Source: Oscillospiraceae bacterium (GTDB lineage: Bacteria > Bacillota > Clostridia > Oscillospirales > Ruminococcaceae). From it: DNA of 64,000 nt. Position numbers and translations under genes: made by a program. Shown one piece after another: positions 40,600 through 49,820 of this stretch (positions are counted from its first letter, which is position 1; every line of letters starts with the position of its first letter). The stretch is from contig JAISLD010000036.1 of the NCBI GenBank assembly GCA_031260665.1, positions 62,001 through 126,000 on the forward strand, written 5' to 3'. The notes under the pieces were generated by a model. It was not told where the DNA came from, ran no database searches, and saw only the letters and a list, made by a program, of their open reading frames with translations.

Positions 40600-41707
40600 G
40601 CTTGAAAATCTAAGCGGAAATTCTGTAGGTGAATTACTAAAAGCAAGCGGACGAAACAACAACTTTGATATTATCAGGCTTTTTGCGGCGATATTTGTGC
40701 TGTTTGCGCACTCGTTTGCGTTGACGGGAAACGGCGGCGCGTACGTTTCCGGCATGATTTACAAAATCTTTCGTGTCCCCGATTTCGGCGGGTTCGGTGT
40801 GAATATCTTCTTCATTCTCAGCGGCTTTTTGATAATGATGAGCTATGACAGATGCGCTTTGAATAAAAACGGCGATGCAAAATACTTGAAAAACCGTGCC
40901 CTTCGCATACTCCCCGCGCTTTACGCCACGCTTCTGCTAAGTTCGCTCGTCTATGGACCGCTGCTCACAACATTTGATTTGCCGCGGTATTTCAGCGATA
41001 AAGACTTTTGGCTTTATCTTTGCAACGTGACTTTGTTACCGCTGAATTTCTTTCAGGTTTTGCCCGGTGTTTTTCCAAACAACCCGTACACGAGCGCAAT
41101 CAACGGCTCTTTGTGGACAATCACGGTGGAAACCGCGTTTTATATAATGATTTTGCTAATTGGCATAATTAAACAGCACAAAAACAAAACGCTTATACTT
41201 GCGGGATTTGCTTTTACAACAATTATATACGCGTTGGCTGACACCGAAACATTCATCACAAACAGATATATCTTGCTGACGTCACGCCTTTTAATCCCGT
41301 TTGTTTTGGGAATGTTGGCTTATATGTACCGCGACAAAATCCGATTAAACGTGAAACTCGCGGTCATTTCTCTTGCGGGACTTTTGCTCTGCTTCAGGAT
41401 TTTCGGCAGCGACGGTCACATACTTGCCTGCGTTTTTCTCGCTTATCTGCTGCTGTTCCTCGGCTTGAAAAAACAGTGGAGAGTATCGCGGCTGCTGTCA
41501 AAAGCGGGGGATTTTTCATACGGTGTCTATGTTTACGCGTTCCCTGTTCAGCAAATCACAGTCGATTTGTTTTTACGGAAAGGCGTCGCTGTGTCGCAAA
41601 GCGCAAACTTTTTCATCTCGCTGTCCTTCACGCTGGTCTTAGCGATACTTTCGTGGCATTTTATTGAAAAGAAGTTCTTGAAGTTTAAGCATAGCCGTTT
41701 AACTTAA
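40544..41707 (+). CDS. Acyltransferase family 3 protein, start possibly switched off by the repeat tract
   Basis: Membrane acyltransferase (OatA/NolL-like) that O-acylates surface sugars. The frame is open from 40544 and carries the family N-terminus NNNFDIIRLFAAIFVLFAHSFAL (codons before 40720), then GFGVNIFFILSGFLIMMSYDR, FLKNRALRILPALY-like and INGSLWTITVETAFY. About ten helices follow. In this frame there is no ATG, GTG or TTG before the GTG at 40697, which would remove the conserved Arg of DIIRLFA. The only good start, ATG 40540, is one frame off because of the repeat number. The cell sequenced here may thus be in the OFF state. A terminator follows. Confidence 0.85.
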   Translation, partial: GDRRQATGDRRQATGDRRQLENLSGNSVGELLKASGRNNNFDIIRLFAAIFVLFAHSFALTGNGGAYVSGMIYKIFRVPDFGGFGVNIFFILSGFLIMMSYDRCALNKNGDAKYLKNRALRILPALYATLLLSSLVYGPLLTTFDLPRYFSDKDFWLYLCNVTLLPLNFFQVLPGVFPNNPYTSAINGSLWTITVETAFYIMILLIGIIKQHKNKTLILAGFAFTTIIYALADTETFITNRYILLTSRLLIPFVLGMLAYMYRDKIRLNVKLAVISLAGLLLCFRIFGSDGHILACVFLAYLLLFLGLKKQWRVSRLLSKAGDFSYGVYVYAFPVQQITVDLFLRKGVAVSQSANFFISLSFTLVLAILSWHFIEKKFLKFKHSRLT

Positions 41708-41748
41708 AACGCTTTAGCAATTTAACCTACGATAACAATAATTACAAA

Positions 41749-41773
41749 AATCCCCTTCATAACGAAGGGGATT
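41749..41773. terminator. Terminator between the acyltransferase and murG
   Basis: A 10-bp perfect stem AATCCCCTTC with loop ATAAC. On the minus strand it is followed by TTTTTGT, on the plus strand by CTTTATTT. It lies between convergent genes and overlaps the 3' end of murG. A degenerate family D fragment (AAAACGCTTTAGCAATTTAA) lies just to the left. Confidence 0.88.
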
Positions 41774-42896
41774 CTTTATTTATCAAGTCAAGCAGTATCG
41801 ACACGATTTTCCCTGCCGAATCAGGCACCATAAGCGCCGCGGCGTTGCGTCCCATCTCTGCGAGTTTCTCGCGCTCGGCAATCAGCGGAAGCACGACCTC
41901 GCAAAGTTTCTCGGGGGTCAGTTCTTCGTCAGTTATCAGCGCCGCCGCGTTCTTCTCCACAAGCGACTGCGCATTGAAATACTGGTGGTTTTCAGCGGCG
42001 CCGCTCCATGGCACAAGCACCGACGCTTTGCCCGCCGCTTTCAGCTCGCTTATCGTCATCGCTCCGCTTCTCGCTATCACAAGGTCAGCCGCCCCGTAAC
42101 ACGTGTACATATTGTAGATGTACTCGCCGAGGATTGTGCGGTCGGGGTCGGGTACCGCGCCATACTTGGCAAGCGACTCAAGAAACGCGGCTTCTCGCCC
42201 CGTACCGTATGCGTGAATGTGATTGATATTGCCGATTCGCCGCTCCTCCCCGATGAGATGAGCCACCGCGTCGCTTAGGGACTCGGCGCCGCGGCTGCCG
42301 CCGAATGAAAGTATTGTGATTCCGTCGGGGAGTCCAAGCTTCGTCAAACAGTCGGCGCGGTTTGCCACCGTGATGTTGGCGCGAAGCGGATTTCCCGTCA
42401 CGATGCACTTTTCTTTGCGTGAGATGTGGCTTACTGCCGCTTCGTCGGCAGTCAAGATGTAATTGGCTGTTCTCGCGAGTGCCTTTGTCGACAGCCCCGG
42501 CAGAGAATTACTCTCGTGATTGACGGTCTTGATGCCGAGCCGATGCGCCGCAAGCAAAACAGGCAGCGACACATAGCCGCCCGTCCCGACCACGACGTCG
42601 GGTGCGAACTCCTTGATAATCCTCCTCAGCTTAACGGGCGAGGAGGCGAGCCAGTAGGCGGCTTTCGCGTTGCGAACAAAGTTTTTCGGCGACAAACTTC
42701 GTTGAAGCCCCGCAAGGCTCACCCCCGTGAACGGATAGCCCGCTTTGACGACAAGGCGTGCCTCCATACCATCGGGTGTGCCGATAAACAGCACTTCTGT
42801 GTCGAGGAACACACTCTTAAACTTGTCCGCAATGGCAAGAGCGGGATTGATGTGCCCGGCGGTGCCACCTGCCGCAAAGAGTAGTTTGTATGCCAT
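41757..42896 (-). CDS. murG: UDP-N-acetylglucosamine--lipid I GlcNAc transferase
   Basis: Adds GlcNAc to lipid I to make lipid II at the inner face of the membrane. The protein starts MAYKLLFAAGGTAGHINPALAIAD with the first glycine-rich loop, then DVVVGTGGYVSLPVLLAA, HESNSLPGLSTKALARTA (acceptor region) and ILSFGGSRGAESLSDAV, and the donor site with SGAMTISELKAAGKASVLVPWSGAAENHQYFNA. It has 379 residues, slightly longer than usual. It is the last gene of the dcw cluster, 27 bases after ftsW. Confidence 0.97.
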   Translation of the reverse strand: MAYKLLFAAGGTAGHINPALAIADKFKSVFLDTEVLFIGTPDGMEARLVVKAGYPFTGVSLAGLQRSLSPKNFVRNAKAAYWLASSPVKLRRIIKEFAPDVVVGTGGYVSLPVLLAAHRLGIKTVNHESNSLPGLSTKALARTANYILTADEAAVSHISRKEKCIVTGNPLRANITVANRADCLTKLGLPDGITILSFGGSRGAESLSDAVAHLIGEERRIGNINHIHAYGTGREAAFLESLAKYGAVPDPDRTILGEYIYNMYTCYGAADLVIARSGAMTISELKAAGKASVLVPWSGAAENHQYFNAQSLVEKNAAALITDEELTPEKLCEVVLPLIAEREKLAEMGRNAAALMVPDSAGKIVSILLDLINKESPSL

Positions 42897-42923
42897 ATTA
42901 ACCTTCAATCAGCGATAATGAGT

Positions 42924-44228
42924 TTACTTCAGCTGCGACCTTCGCGATACAGCAAGCACAAGCCCGACCTCAATCATCTGGATTATCAAAGCGGTGCCGC
43001 CGTAACTCATAAACGGAAGCGATATGCCCGTGTTAGGGAACGAGTTGCTCACCACCGCGATGTTAAGCAGGGCTTGAATACCAAGCTGCATTGTTATGCC
43101 AAATACGAGAAGCGACGAGTAGCGGTTGGTGTTTCGCACCGCTATGTTGATTCCGCGGACGACCATAACGGCAAACAGCGTTATCATCACGACGCCGCCG
43201 ATGAAACCGAGTTCTTCCACAATGACGGAGAACAAGAAGTCGTTGTGTGCGGCGGGTATGTAGGCGTATTTCTGGTGCGATTCACCAAAGCCAACCCCCG
43301 AAAACCCACCCGAACCGATTGCGATAAGCGACTGGTACGTCTGGAATGTCGCACCCGTGATGTCGGACTCAACGTCGGTCATATTCTGAAACCGCACCGA
43401 CATATACTCAGGTTTGACGAGAGCGATAGCAAGCAGCCCACCGACAGCGAACACAAGCACTTGCGCAAAGACGCGCCGCTTCTTGCTTTCGGCGACAAAG
43501 CCCATAATCGTGCCGACAAGGAAGATGATGATTGTGCCCGACAAGTGAGGTTGCGCAATCGTCACAATGCAGGCAAGACCGAGGATAACGCAGTTAAGCG
43601 TGTACATTCCGAAGAACTTGCAGACGACGGTGGGCAGCCACAGCACCACACGAACAAGCGTGGACCGCGAGGTCATCGACTTGCCGCTTTCAAAGAACAT
43701 CAAGGCGTTAAGCACCGCGCTCTTTTGTTCGGCGTGGGGCTTCAGCTTGTATTCGTCGTAGTCAATTGTCGAGATGTAAGCGATACAAAGGATAACCGCG
43801 ACTTTAAGGAACTCTGACGGCTGAAACGTAACGCCGAACATCGTGACCCACCTGTCCGCACCACCTTGGTTGACGGGCTTGAACCTTGCGTACAGCATAA
43901 GCACAAAGCAGAACAGCGTGTAAACGGCAATCAGCGTTTTGTTCCCGTAGAGGGCACGAGGAAGCAGCGACACAACGAGAGCAATCACAATCCCCGCGCC
44001 GGCGAATAAGAGTTGCGGCTTGATGAAGTGCAGGCTGTCGCCAAACTTTGAGAGTGCCTGCGGGAAACTCGCGGAGTAAAGCATTGTCAGCCCAAACCCA
44101 AGGAGAACCAGCACCAACACAAAGTAGGTGTAGTCCATCTTCTGAAAAGGCTCAAGTTCACGCTTTTCGCGCGGTTTCTTCACGCGGCGTGGCCGAACGA
44201 TTGGCTTGGTTGCTGTCTTTGTTGACAT
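42924..44228 (-). CDS. ftsW: Lipid II polymerase of the SEDS family (FtsW)
   Basis: Peptidoglycan glycosyltransferase of the division machinery. The 434 residues contain a basic cytoplasmic N-terminus, then about ten helices with GLTMLYSASFPQAL, GGADRWVTMFGVTFQPSEFLKVA (conserved loop) and the essential SEDS segment AHNDFLFSVIVEELGFIGG, ending FMSYGGTALIIQM. The start at 44228 follows AAAGGA; an in-frame TTG 30 bases upstream has none. It sits between mraY and murG; the murD gene usually found here is absent. SpoVE is a close paralogue and cannot be excluded. Confidence 0.94.
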   Translation of the reverse strand: MSTKTATKPIVRPRRVKKPREKRELEPFQKMDYTYFVLVLVLLGFGLTMLYSASFPQALSKFGDSLHFIKPQLLFAGAGIVIALVVSLLPRALYGNKTLIAVYTLFCFVLMLYARFKPVNQGGADRWVTMFGVTFQPSEFLKVAVILCIAYISTIDYDEYKLKPHAEQKSAVLNALMFFESGKSMTSRSTLVRVVLWLPTVVCKFFGMYTLNCVILGLACIVTIAQPHLSGTIIIFLVGTIMGFVAESKKRRVFAQVLVFAVGGLLAIALVKPEYMSVRFQNMTDVESDITGATFQTYQSLIAIGSGGFSGVGFGESHQKYAYIPAAHNDFLFSVIVEELGFIGGVVMITLFAVMVVRGINIAVRNTNRYSSLLVFGITMQLGIQALLNIAVVSNSFPNTGISLPFMSYGGTALIIQMIEVGLVLAVSRRSQLK

Positions 44229-44254
44229 GCTTCGTTTATCCTTTCGGGTTAAGG

Positions 44255-45268
44255 TCAAAGTCGTAAGAAGTTGATTGCCACAGCCACGCCCCCCGCAACC
44301 AGCGAGAGAAAAGAGAACAGCATAACTATGCCGCTTTCTTTCCAGCCGCTTTTCTCAAAACTGTGGTGAATCGGCGTCATCTTAAACAGGCGTTTGCCGT
44401 GTGTCAGCTTGAAGTATACGACTTGAATGACGACGGTCAGCGCCTCCCAGATGTAGACAGCGGCGGCGAGAATCATCAGCACTTCTGTGCCGCAGCCGAA
44501 GCCAAGAGCGCAGACTATGCCGCCGAGAAACAATGACCCCGTGTCCCCCATAAATATCTTTGCGGGGTGAAGATTCCAGACCAAGAAGCCGACGACCGCG
44601 CCGCCGACACAGACCGAGAGGAGCGACAACTCGTAAAAGCGAAGCGTGAACGCAATGACGGCGAACGCCGCTGTGTAAACCACCGACACACTGCCGCAAA
44701 GTCCGTCAACTCCGTCGGTCAAGTTGACGGCGTTGACAAGGTAGAGTATCACAAGCCCCGATATGATGTAGTAGAAGAACGACAGCTCAAGCGTACCGAT
44801 GAACGGAAAGTCAATCGCGGTGGAAGTGTTGCCCGACATATATCTCACCGTGAAGTACGCCGCGACGACAAGCACCTGAAGAATCAGCTTCTGTTTGACC
44901 GACAGTCCTTCATTTCGCCGCTTTTTTATCTTGATATAGTCGTCGGAGAAACCGATAAAACCCATACACACCGCCATGACGAACCCCGACAACGCGGCGG
45001 TGAACGCCTGTGTTCCCGCCGCGTCAAACGAGATAAGCTCGGCGTTCCAGAGATAGACAAGCCCTGCCGTGAACGCAAGCAGTGTCCCCGCTATGAACAT
45101 AAGACCGCCCATCACGGGTGTGCCGCCCTTTGACTTGTGCCACGCGGGACCTATGTCGAGGATTGTTTGACCAAACTTCATTCGTCTGAGGAAAGGCACA
45201 AGCCACAATCCCAACACTGCCGCCACAATAAACGCCGCGCCTGCGGAAAAACCGAGCGCAATTTCCAT
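44255..45268 (-). CDS. mraY: Phospho-N-acetylmuramoyl-pentapeptide transferase
   Basis: Transfers phospho-MurNAc-pentapeptide to undecaprenyl phosphate, making lipid I. The 337-residue, ten-helix protein includes KSKGGTPVMGGLMF, GFIGFSDDYIKIKKRRNEGLS with the DD pair, NAVNLTDGVDGLCG and the loop PAKIFMGDTGSLFLGG, ending in MTPIHHSFEKSGWKE with the HHxFE motif. It follows murE after 69 bases; murF, which usually separates murE and mraY, is missing. ftsW follows after 26 bases. Confidence 0.97.
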   Translation of the reverse strand: MEIALGFSAGAAFIVAAVLGLWLVPFLRRMKFGQTILDIGPAWHKSKGGTPVMGGLMFIAGTLLAFTAGLVYLWNAELISFDAAGTQAFTAALSGFVMAVCMGFIGFSDDYIKIKKRRNEGLSVKQKLILQVLVVAAYFTVRYMSGNTSTAIDFPFIGTLELSFFYYIISGLVILYLVNAVNLTDGVDGLCGSVSVVYTAAFAVIAFTLRFYELSLLSVCVGGAVVGFLVWNLHPAKIFMGDTGSLFLGGIVCALGFGCGTEVLMILAAAVYIWEALTVVIQVVYFKLTHGKRLFKMTPIHHSFEKSGWKESGIVMLFSFLSLVAGGVAVAINFLRL

Positions 45269-45337
45269 ATTATTTCCTGTTTAATTCGCTCAAAAAGTCT
45301 TGTCGCCCGCGGCCAAGCCGCTCGGGACTTTTCTCGC

Positions 45338-46792
45338 TCAAATGGGGACTTCGCCCCCAACCCCCCATATTAAGTTTTTCACAATCTCTTTCTCGTCAAA
45401 CGGGAGGTAGTCAGCCCCGATAACCTGGTATGTTTCGTGACCTTTGCCGCAGAGAAGCACTAAGTCGCCGTCTGTCGCCACGGATAACGCAAACTGAATC
45501 GCTTTTCGTCTGTCACGTTCGCGTGTGTACTTGCCGCCTGCTTCGTCTAAGCCGACCGCCACCTCCGCGATGATGTCGTCCTCGTTTTCAAAGCGTGGGT
45601 TGTCTGACGTGACGACCGAAAAGTCGGCAAGGTGAGCGGCGGTTCTGCCCATTGCGGCACGTTTGCCCTTGTCACGCTCTCCTGCCGCGCCAAACACGAG
45701 GATAACCTTGCCTGTCGTCGTCGGCTTGACCGACGATATAAACTTGATGAGTGCGTCCTCTGTGTGTGCATAGTCGCGGATAACCGTGAACTTTTCGTTA
45801 TACAGCACTTCGCTTCTTCCCGGCACACCTTTTAGAGATAAAAGTGCGTCCGCCGCGTTTTGCGCCGTCACACCAAGTGTGACGGCGGCGGCAACCGCAA
45901 GCACCGCGTTGCTTACGTTGTACTCGCCGGGGAGCGGAAGCGTCACGGGGTAACTCCGCTGTTCTTGTTCACTCGTCAGCGTGAACTTCATTGCGGCACC
46001 GCAGCTCGTGATATCAGCCGCGAAGTAGCCGCGTTGCTTTTTGTTTGAGCAAGCGACAGTGGTCACGTTCTTGTCGGCGAGATAATCGGCAATGTTCCGC
46101 CCGTATTTGTCGTCTGTGTTAAGCACCGCGTTGTCGCACATATCAAAGAGCGAGCGTTTTGCGAGGAAGTACTCGTTCATTGTGCCGTGCCAGTCAAGGT
46201 GGTCTTGCGTCAGGTTCGTGAACACAGCCGTATGAAACCGTTCGTTGGCAAGCCTGTGCTGCGAGAGCGCCTGTGACGAGGCTTCAATGGCACAATGAGT
46301 TGCGCCGCTGTCCGCCATTTCGCGGAAGTACCGATACAGCTCCATTGGTTCGGGTGTGGTGAGCCGTGCTTCATACTCCTTTTCGCCTGTGTTCACGCTT
46401 ATTGTGCCGATACTGCCGCATTTTATCCCGTTTTCGCTGAGGATATGCCGCAACAGCGTGACAAACGTGCTTTTGCCGTTCGTGCCCGTCACACCGACAA
46501 GTGTCAGCGACCTGGTCGGTCTGCCGTAATATCGGCTTGCCATTTCAGAATAGAAAGCGCGTGTATTACCGACTGTCAACTCGCGTTCAAGCCCAAGCGA
46601 TTGTTCGGTGACCACAAGCGCCGCGCCCTTGATAAGCATATCGGCGGCGACTGAGTGACCGTCGAAGTGCTTGCCTTTTATCGCGACAAAGATGTCGCCC
46701 GCTGTCACCTTGCGTGTGTCGTCGGTAATCGTTCCTATTTCGCGTTCAGCGAGAACGCCGCGTGTTTCGGGGAGAAGTTGATGTAAAGTCAT
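45338..46792 (-). CDS. murE: UDP-N-acetylmuramyl-tripeptide synthetase (meso-DAP type)
   Basis: Adds the third residue of the peptidoglycan stem. The 484 residues include ITDDTRKVTAGDIFVAIKG, the ATP loop VTGTNGKSTFVTLL, ASSQALSQHRL, TNLTQDHLDWHGTM with the conserved His, and VTSDNPRFENEDDIIAEV. DNPR is the motif that selects meso-diaminopimelate, so the wall is probably of the mDAP type. The native end is near VKNL; the last ten residues (IWGVGGEVPI) derive from a GGGGACTTCGCCCCC repeat. The start is at 46792 (MTLHQLL); an upstream in-frame ATG is less plausible. Confidence 0.95.
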   Translation of the reverse strand: MTLHQLLPETRGVLAEREIGTITDDTRKVTAGDIFVAIKGKHFDGHSVAADMLIKGAALVVTEQSLGLERELTVGNTRAFYSEMASRYYGRPTRSLTLVGVTGTNGKSTFVTLLRHILSENGIKCGSIGTISVNTGEKEYEARLTTPEPMELYRYFREMADSGATHCAIEASSQALSQHRLANERFHTAVFTNLTQDHLDWHGTMNEYFLAKRSLFDMCDNAVLNTDDKYGRNIADYLADKNVTTVACSNKKQRGYFAADITSCGAAMKFTLTSEQEQRSYPVTLPLPGEYNVSNAVLAVAAAVTLGVTAQNAADALLSLKGVPGRSEVLYNEKFTVIRDYAHTEDALIKFISSVKPTTTGKVILVFGAAGERDKGKRAAMGRTAAHLADFSVVTSDNPRFENEDDIIAEVAVGLDEAGGKYTRERDRRKAIQFALSVATDGDLVLLCGKGHETYQVIGADYLPFDEKEIVKNLIWGVGGEVPI

Positions 46793-46827
46793 AGCTTTCT
46801 GTTTGTTTTGATGTGCGTTGCCGCAAC

Positions 46828-49221
46828 TCAACCTGTTTCGTCGTTCACGATGAACGCGACTTCAATCGTCGTGCCTTTCGGCAGAACCGCGCCTACCGCT
46901 TGGCTTTGAACAGTCGCTCTCGCCAACTCGTTCTCCGCCGCGCCGCCTGTCGCTCGTATGTTAAGTCCGTGGTCAAGGAGAGCTTTCGTCGCTTCCTGCA
47001 CGCTCATACCGACAACATCAGGGACAGCCGTGGTTTCTTCCGCGATATCGGAGAAGTAAACATAGACTTTGCCGCCGTGAGCAAGGTAGCTGTACGGCGC
47101 GGGATAGCACTTGACCGCCTTGCCGCTTTGTTCGCCCACCACCTCGATAGTCAGCCCCGCGGCGTTGAGAGCCGTGGTTGCGTCAAGCACAGACTTTCCT
47201 ATTGTGCCCGGCACCTGAACGTCAAGGTTTTGCAGTTGCTCGGTGGTGTAACTCGGGTAGATATCAAGGTTGCGGAACACCTCGCCGAACACAGCGGACA
47301 CGACAGGCGCGGCGACCGCGCTGCCGTAATACTCGGTGCCGCGTGGGTCGTCAACAGCGACCAGGAGAATCACCTTGGGATTGTCGGCAGGGGAGAACGC
47401 GCAGTAACTCGACACATAGCGCATTTCGTCCAGCCCGTACTTAAACTGCTCGTCAACCTTTTGTGTTGTGCCGCTCTTCCCACCGATAGAATAGCCCATT
47501 ATCCTCGCGTTTGCCCCGCCGTTCGCTTCAACGACTTGATAGAGGATATCGCGCATTAGCTCCGACGTTTCTTCGCTGATTACCTGCCGCTTTGCCTTCG
47601 GTTCGGTCACCTTGATGATGTTTCCGTTTGAATCGACTATCTTTTCAACCACATACGGCGTCATAAGATAGCCGCCGTTGATTGCCGCCGAATACGCGGT
47701 TATCATTTGAAGCGGCGTGATTTTGTTTGTCTGACCGAACGCGGAGCTTGCAAGCTCGACAGGTCCCATTCCCACTTCGCCTTGATAGATAGGATAGGCT
47801 TCACCCGGTAAGTCGATGTTGGTGCGTTCGGTGAAACCAAACGCGTCTAAGTAGCGGCTGAACTTCGACACGTTCAGCCTGCCGCCTATATCGATAAACG
47901 CGACGTTGCACGACTTTGTTATCGCGCCGACCAAGTCGAGGTTGTTGTGCCCGTTCTTTGTCCAGCAGTGGAACACGTTGCCCGCGATTGTCACCTCACC
48001 GGGGCAATAGAACGATGTGTGGAGGTCCACCTCGTTTTCTTCAAGAGCGGCGGCGGCGGTGATGACCTTGAATACCGAACCGGGAAAGTAAAGCTCGCCG
48101 ATTGCTTTGTTTCGCCACTGTTTTTCAAGGAGAGCGCTCGGCAGACTCTCGTTATACTTTTGTTCTATCTCGGCGACCGACTGTGCCGACGGCAGAAGCC
48201 CCAGCGAGTCAATCTCTTTTTGTTTGTTAGCGTTCCACTGCGCCAACTCAAAGTCGGAGAAAGTCGCGGTTATTTCGTCATACTTGCCCGGGTTCGGGTC
48301 AAAAGACGGATAGGTCGCCATCGCGAGGATTCGCCCTGTTGACGGCTCCATCATTATGCCTGTTGCGCGGTTGTTCGGCAAATGCTGCTTCGACGCTTCG
48401 GCAAGTGCCTTCTCAAGCTGATACTGCAGCGTTTCGTCGATGGTGAGATATATGCTGTTGCCGTTTTGCGGCTCTATTCGTTCTTCGTCGCCTGTCGGCA
48501 TTGACCGACCTTGCGCGTCTTTCAGCATCTCCACTCGACCCGGGACACCCGATAAGTAGTTGTCGTACTGCGACTCGACGCCGTAAGCACCGCCGACACT
48601 GTTGACAAAGCCGATAACCTGCGAAGCAAGCTCGCCTTTCGGGTAGATACGCCTGCTTGACTCGACCGTGTAGACGCTGTAGGTGCCGAGTGACTTTTCT
48701 GATTTGATTTTGTTTAACGCGTCAACCTGCGGCTTTTCCACTTCTTTCGCGATGATGACATACTGGCTGTCGAGTTTGCGGCACTTCTCAAGAAGCTCCG
48801 CTTCATCAAGCCCGAGTATCTCGGACAACGCCGCCGCTATCTCAGCCGCTTCGTCATACACCACGCCTACAGGTGGTTCAGTCCCCGCGTTCTTTGCCGC
48901 GATTACCGCTTTGGTTTCACGCTTTTCTTGATAATCTTTGACTTCATCGGCTTCACGAATGTCGTTCGGTGAGATGATGACAGTCCAAACAGGTTGCGAC
49001 TGCGCCAAAGCCACGCCGTTCTTGTCATAGATGTTGCCGCGTGCCGCACCCAGCTCAAGGCTCTTGAACTGCTGGTTGTTTGCAAGCTCACGGTAGTATT
49101 CGTTCTTGACGACGGAGAGGAAGTATATCCTTGCGGCAAGCGCACCCGATACAAAGAGTATCACCGCGAAGAATATCAGCCACATTCGTTTTCTTATTTT
49201 GTCGCTTGTAAGGTCGGTCAA
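46828..49221 (-). CDS. Class B penicillin-binding protein with PASTA domains (FtsI/SpoVD type)
   Basis: Transpeptidase of septal or spore cortex synthesis. After a short cytoplasmic part and one helix (MWLIFFAVILFVSGALAARI) come the dimerisation domain and the transpeptidase domain with SxxK in GSVFKVITAAAALE, SxN in KSCNVAFIDIGG and KSGTTQKV. Two PASTA domains (about residues 665-790; the second has VPDVVGMSVQEATKALLDHG) may sense muropeptides. The start is a TTG at 49219-49221 with GAGGT 8 bases upstream. The longer upstream frame is made of repeat sequence. About 797 residues. A PASTA-bearing form is typical of SpoVD, but position in the cluster suits PbpB/FtsI. Confidence 0.92.
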   Translation of the reverse strand: MTDLTSDKIRKRMWLIFFAVILFVSGALAARIYFLSVVKNEYYRELANNQQFKSLELGAARGNIYDKNGVALAQSQPVWTVIISPNDIREADEVKDYQEKRETKAVIAAKNAGTEPPVGVVYDEAAEIAAALSEILGLDEAELLEKCRKLDSQYVIIAKEVEKPQVDALNKIKSEKSLGTYSVYTVESSRRIYPKGELASQVIGFVNSVGGAYGVESQYDNYLSGVPGRVEMLKDAQGRSMPTGDEERIEPQNGNSIYLTIDETLQYQLEKALAEASKQHLPNNRATGIMMEPSTGRILAMATYPSFDPNPGKYDEITATFSDFELAQWNANKQKEIDSLGLLPSAQSVAEIEQKYNESLPSALLEKQWRNKAIGELYFPGSVFKVITAAAALEENEVDLHTSFYCPGEVTIAGNVFHCWTKNGHNNLDLVGAITKSCNVAFIDIGGRLNVSKFSRYLDAFGFTERTNIDLPGEAYPIYQGEVGMGPVELASSAFGQTNKITPLQMITAYSAAINGGYLMTPYVVEKIVDSNGNIIKVTEPKAKRQVISEETSELMRDILYQVVEANGGANARIMGYSIGGKSGTTQKVDEQFKYGLDEMRYVSSYCAFSPADNPKVILLVAVDDPRGTEYYGSAVAAPVVSAVFGEVFRNLDIYPSYTTEQLQNLDVQVPGTIGKSVLDATTALNAAGLTIEVVGEQSGKAVKCYPAPYSYLAHGGKVYVYFSDIAEETTAVPDVVGMSVQEATKALLDHGLNIRATGGAAENELARATVQSQAVGAVLPKGTTIEVAFIVNDETG

Positions 49222-49322
49222 AGCGATTACCTCAGTGTTATAGCCGATTAAACAATCCGCTTCTGCGGGAGCGGGTCTGTGCCGGACGGGCATATCGAGT
49301 TGCTTGTACTTAAACTATATGA

Positions 49323-49820
49323 TTAGCCGAACAGATTATTCCAGAAATCCGTTAGCTTTTGCCGTATTGTGTCAGCCGCGACAGCTTCGCTCGACTTTGC
49401 CGCGACAGAGATTTTCGCGGGGGGGACGCTGATACGAACTTCTTGTGCAGCTGAAACCTTCTGCATACCAAGCACATCTTTCGCGTATGCCTCAACGTCT
49501 GATATCCCCGCCTTTGACTCGAGTATCGTTGTAAGTCGCGCCGTTTCTGACTGTGCTTCAGATAGCTCGCTGTTCACCACCTCAAGTTCACGCACTTCTT
49601 CGTTCAGCTCGCTTCGGCTTGCAACGCTGATGAAAGGTATCACGAGCGCCGCAACGAGAGCCAGCGTATAAAGAAAAGCGTTGCCGTTTCTCGCAACCGC
49701 GTTTTTGGTCGCGACAAAGGCGTTGATTGAACGGACGCGAAAGTCGGCGGTGGACTTTGGTGTTTGCTGTTGTTCGGGTTTCTTGTCCGAATGTTTTTTA
49801 TAGGCGAGGTTTGTGTTCAT
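49323..49820 (-). CDS. FtsL-like division protein
   Basis: A small bitopic protein of 165 residues: basic cytoplasmic N-terminus, one helix near 48-68 (AFLYTLALVAALVIPFISVA), then a coiled coil (LNEEVRELEVVNSELSEAQSETARL, in parts) and a Val/Ala/Lys-rich tail. Its place between rsmH and the penicillin-binding protein and its layout are those of FtsL, though sequence conservation in that family is very low. FtsL joins DivIC and the penicillin-binding protein at the septum. It overlaps rsmH by 4 bases. Confidence 0.82.
   Translation of the reverse strand: MNTNLAYKKHSDKKPEQQQTPKSTADFRVRSINAFVATKNAVARNGNAFLYTLALVAALVIPFISVASRSELNEEVRELEVVNSELSEAQSETARLTTILESKAGISDVEAYAKDVLGMQKVSAAQEVRISVPPAKISVAAKSSEAVAADTIRQKLTDFWNNLFG

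Noticed and set aside
45269-45337. A remnant of murF between murE and mraY
   Set aside because: The gap is only 69 bases, is repeat-derived at one end, and contains no MurF motif.
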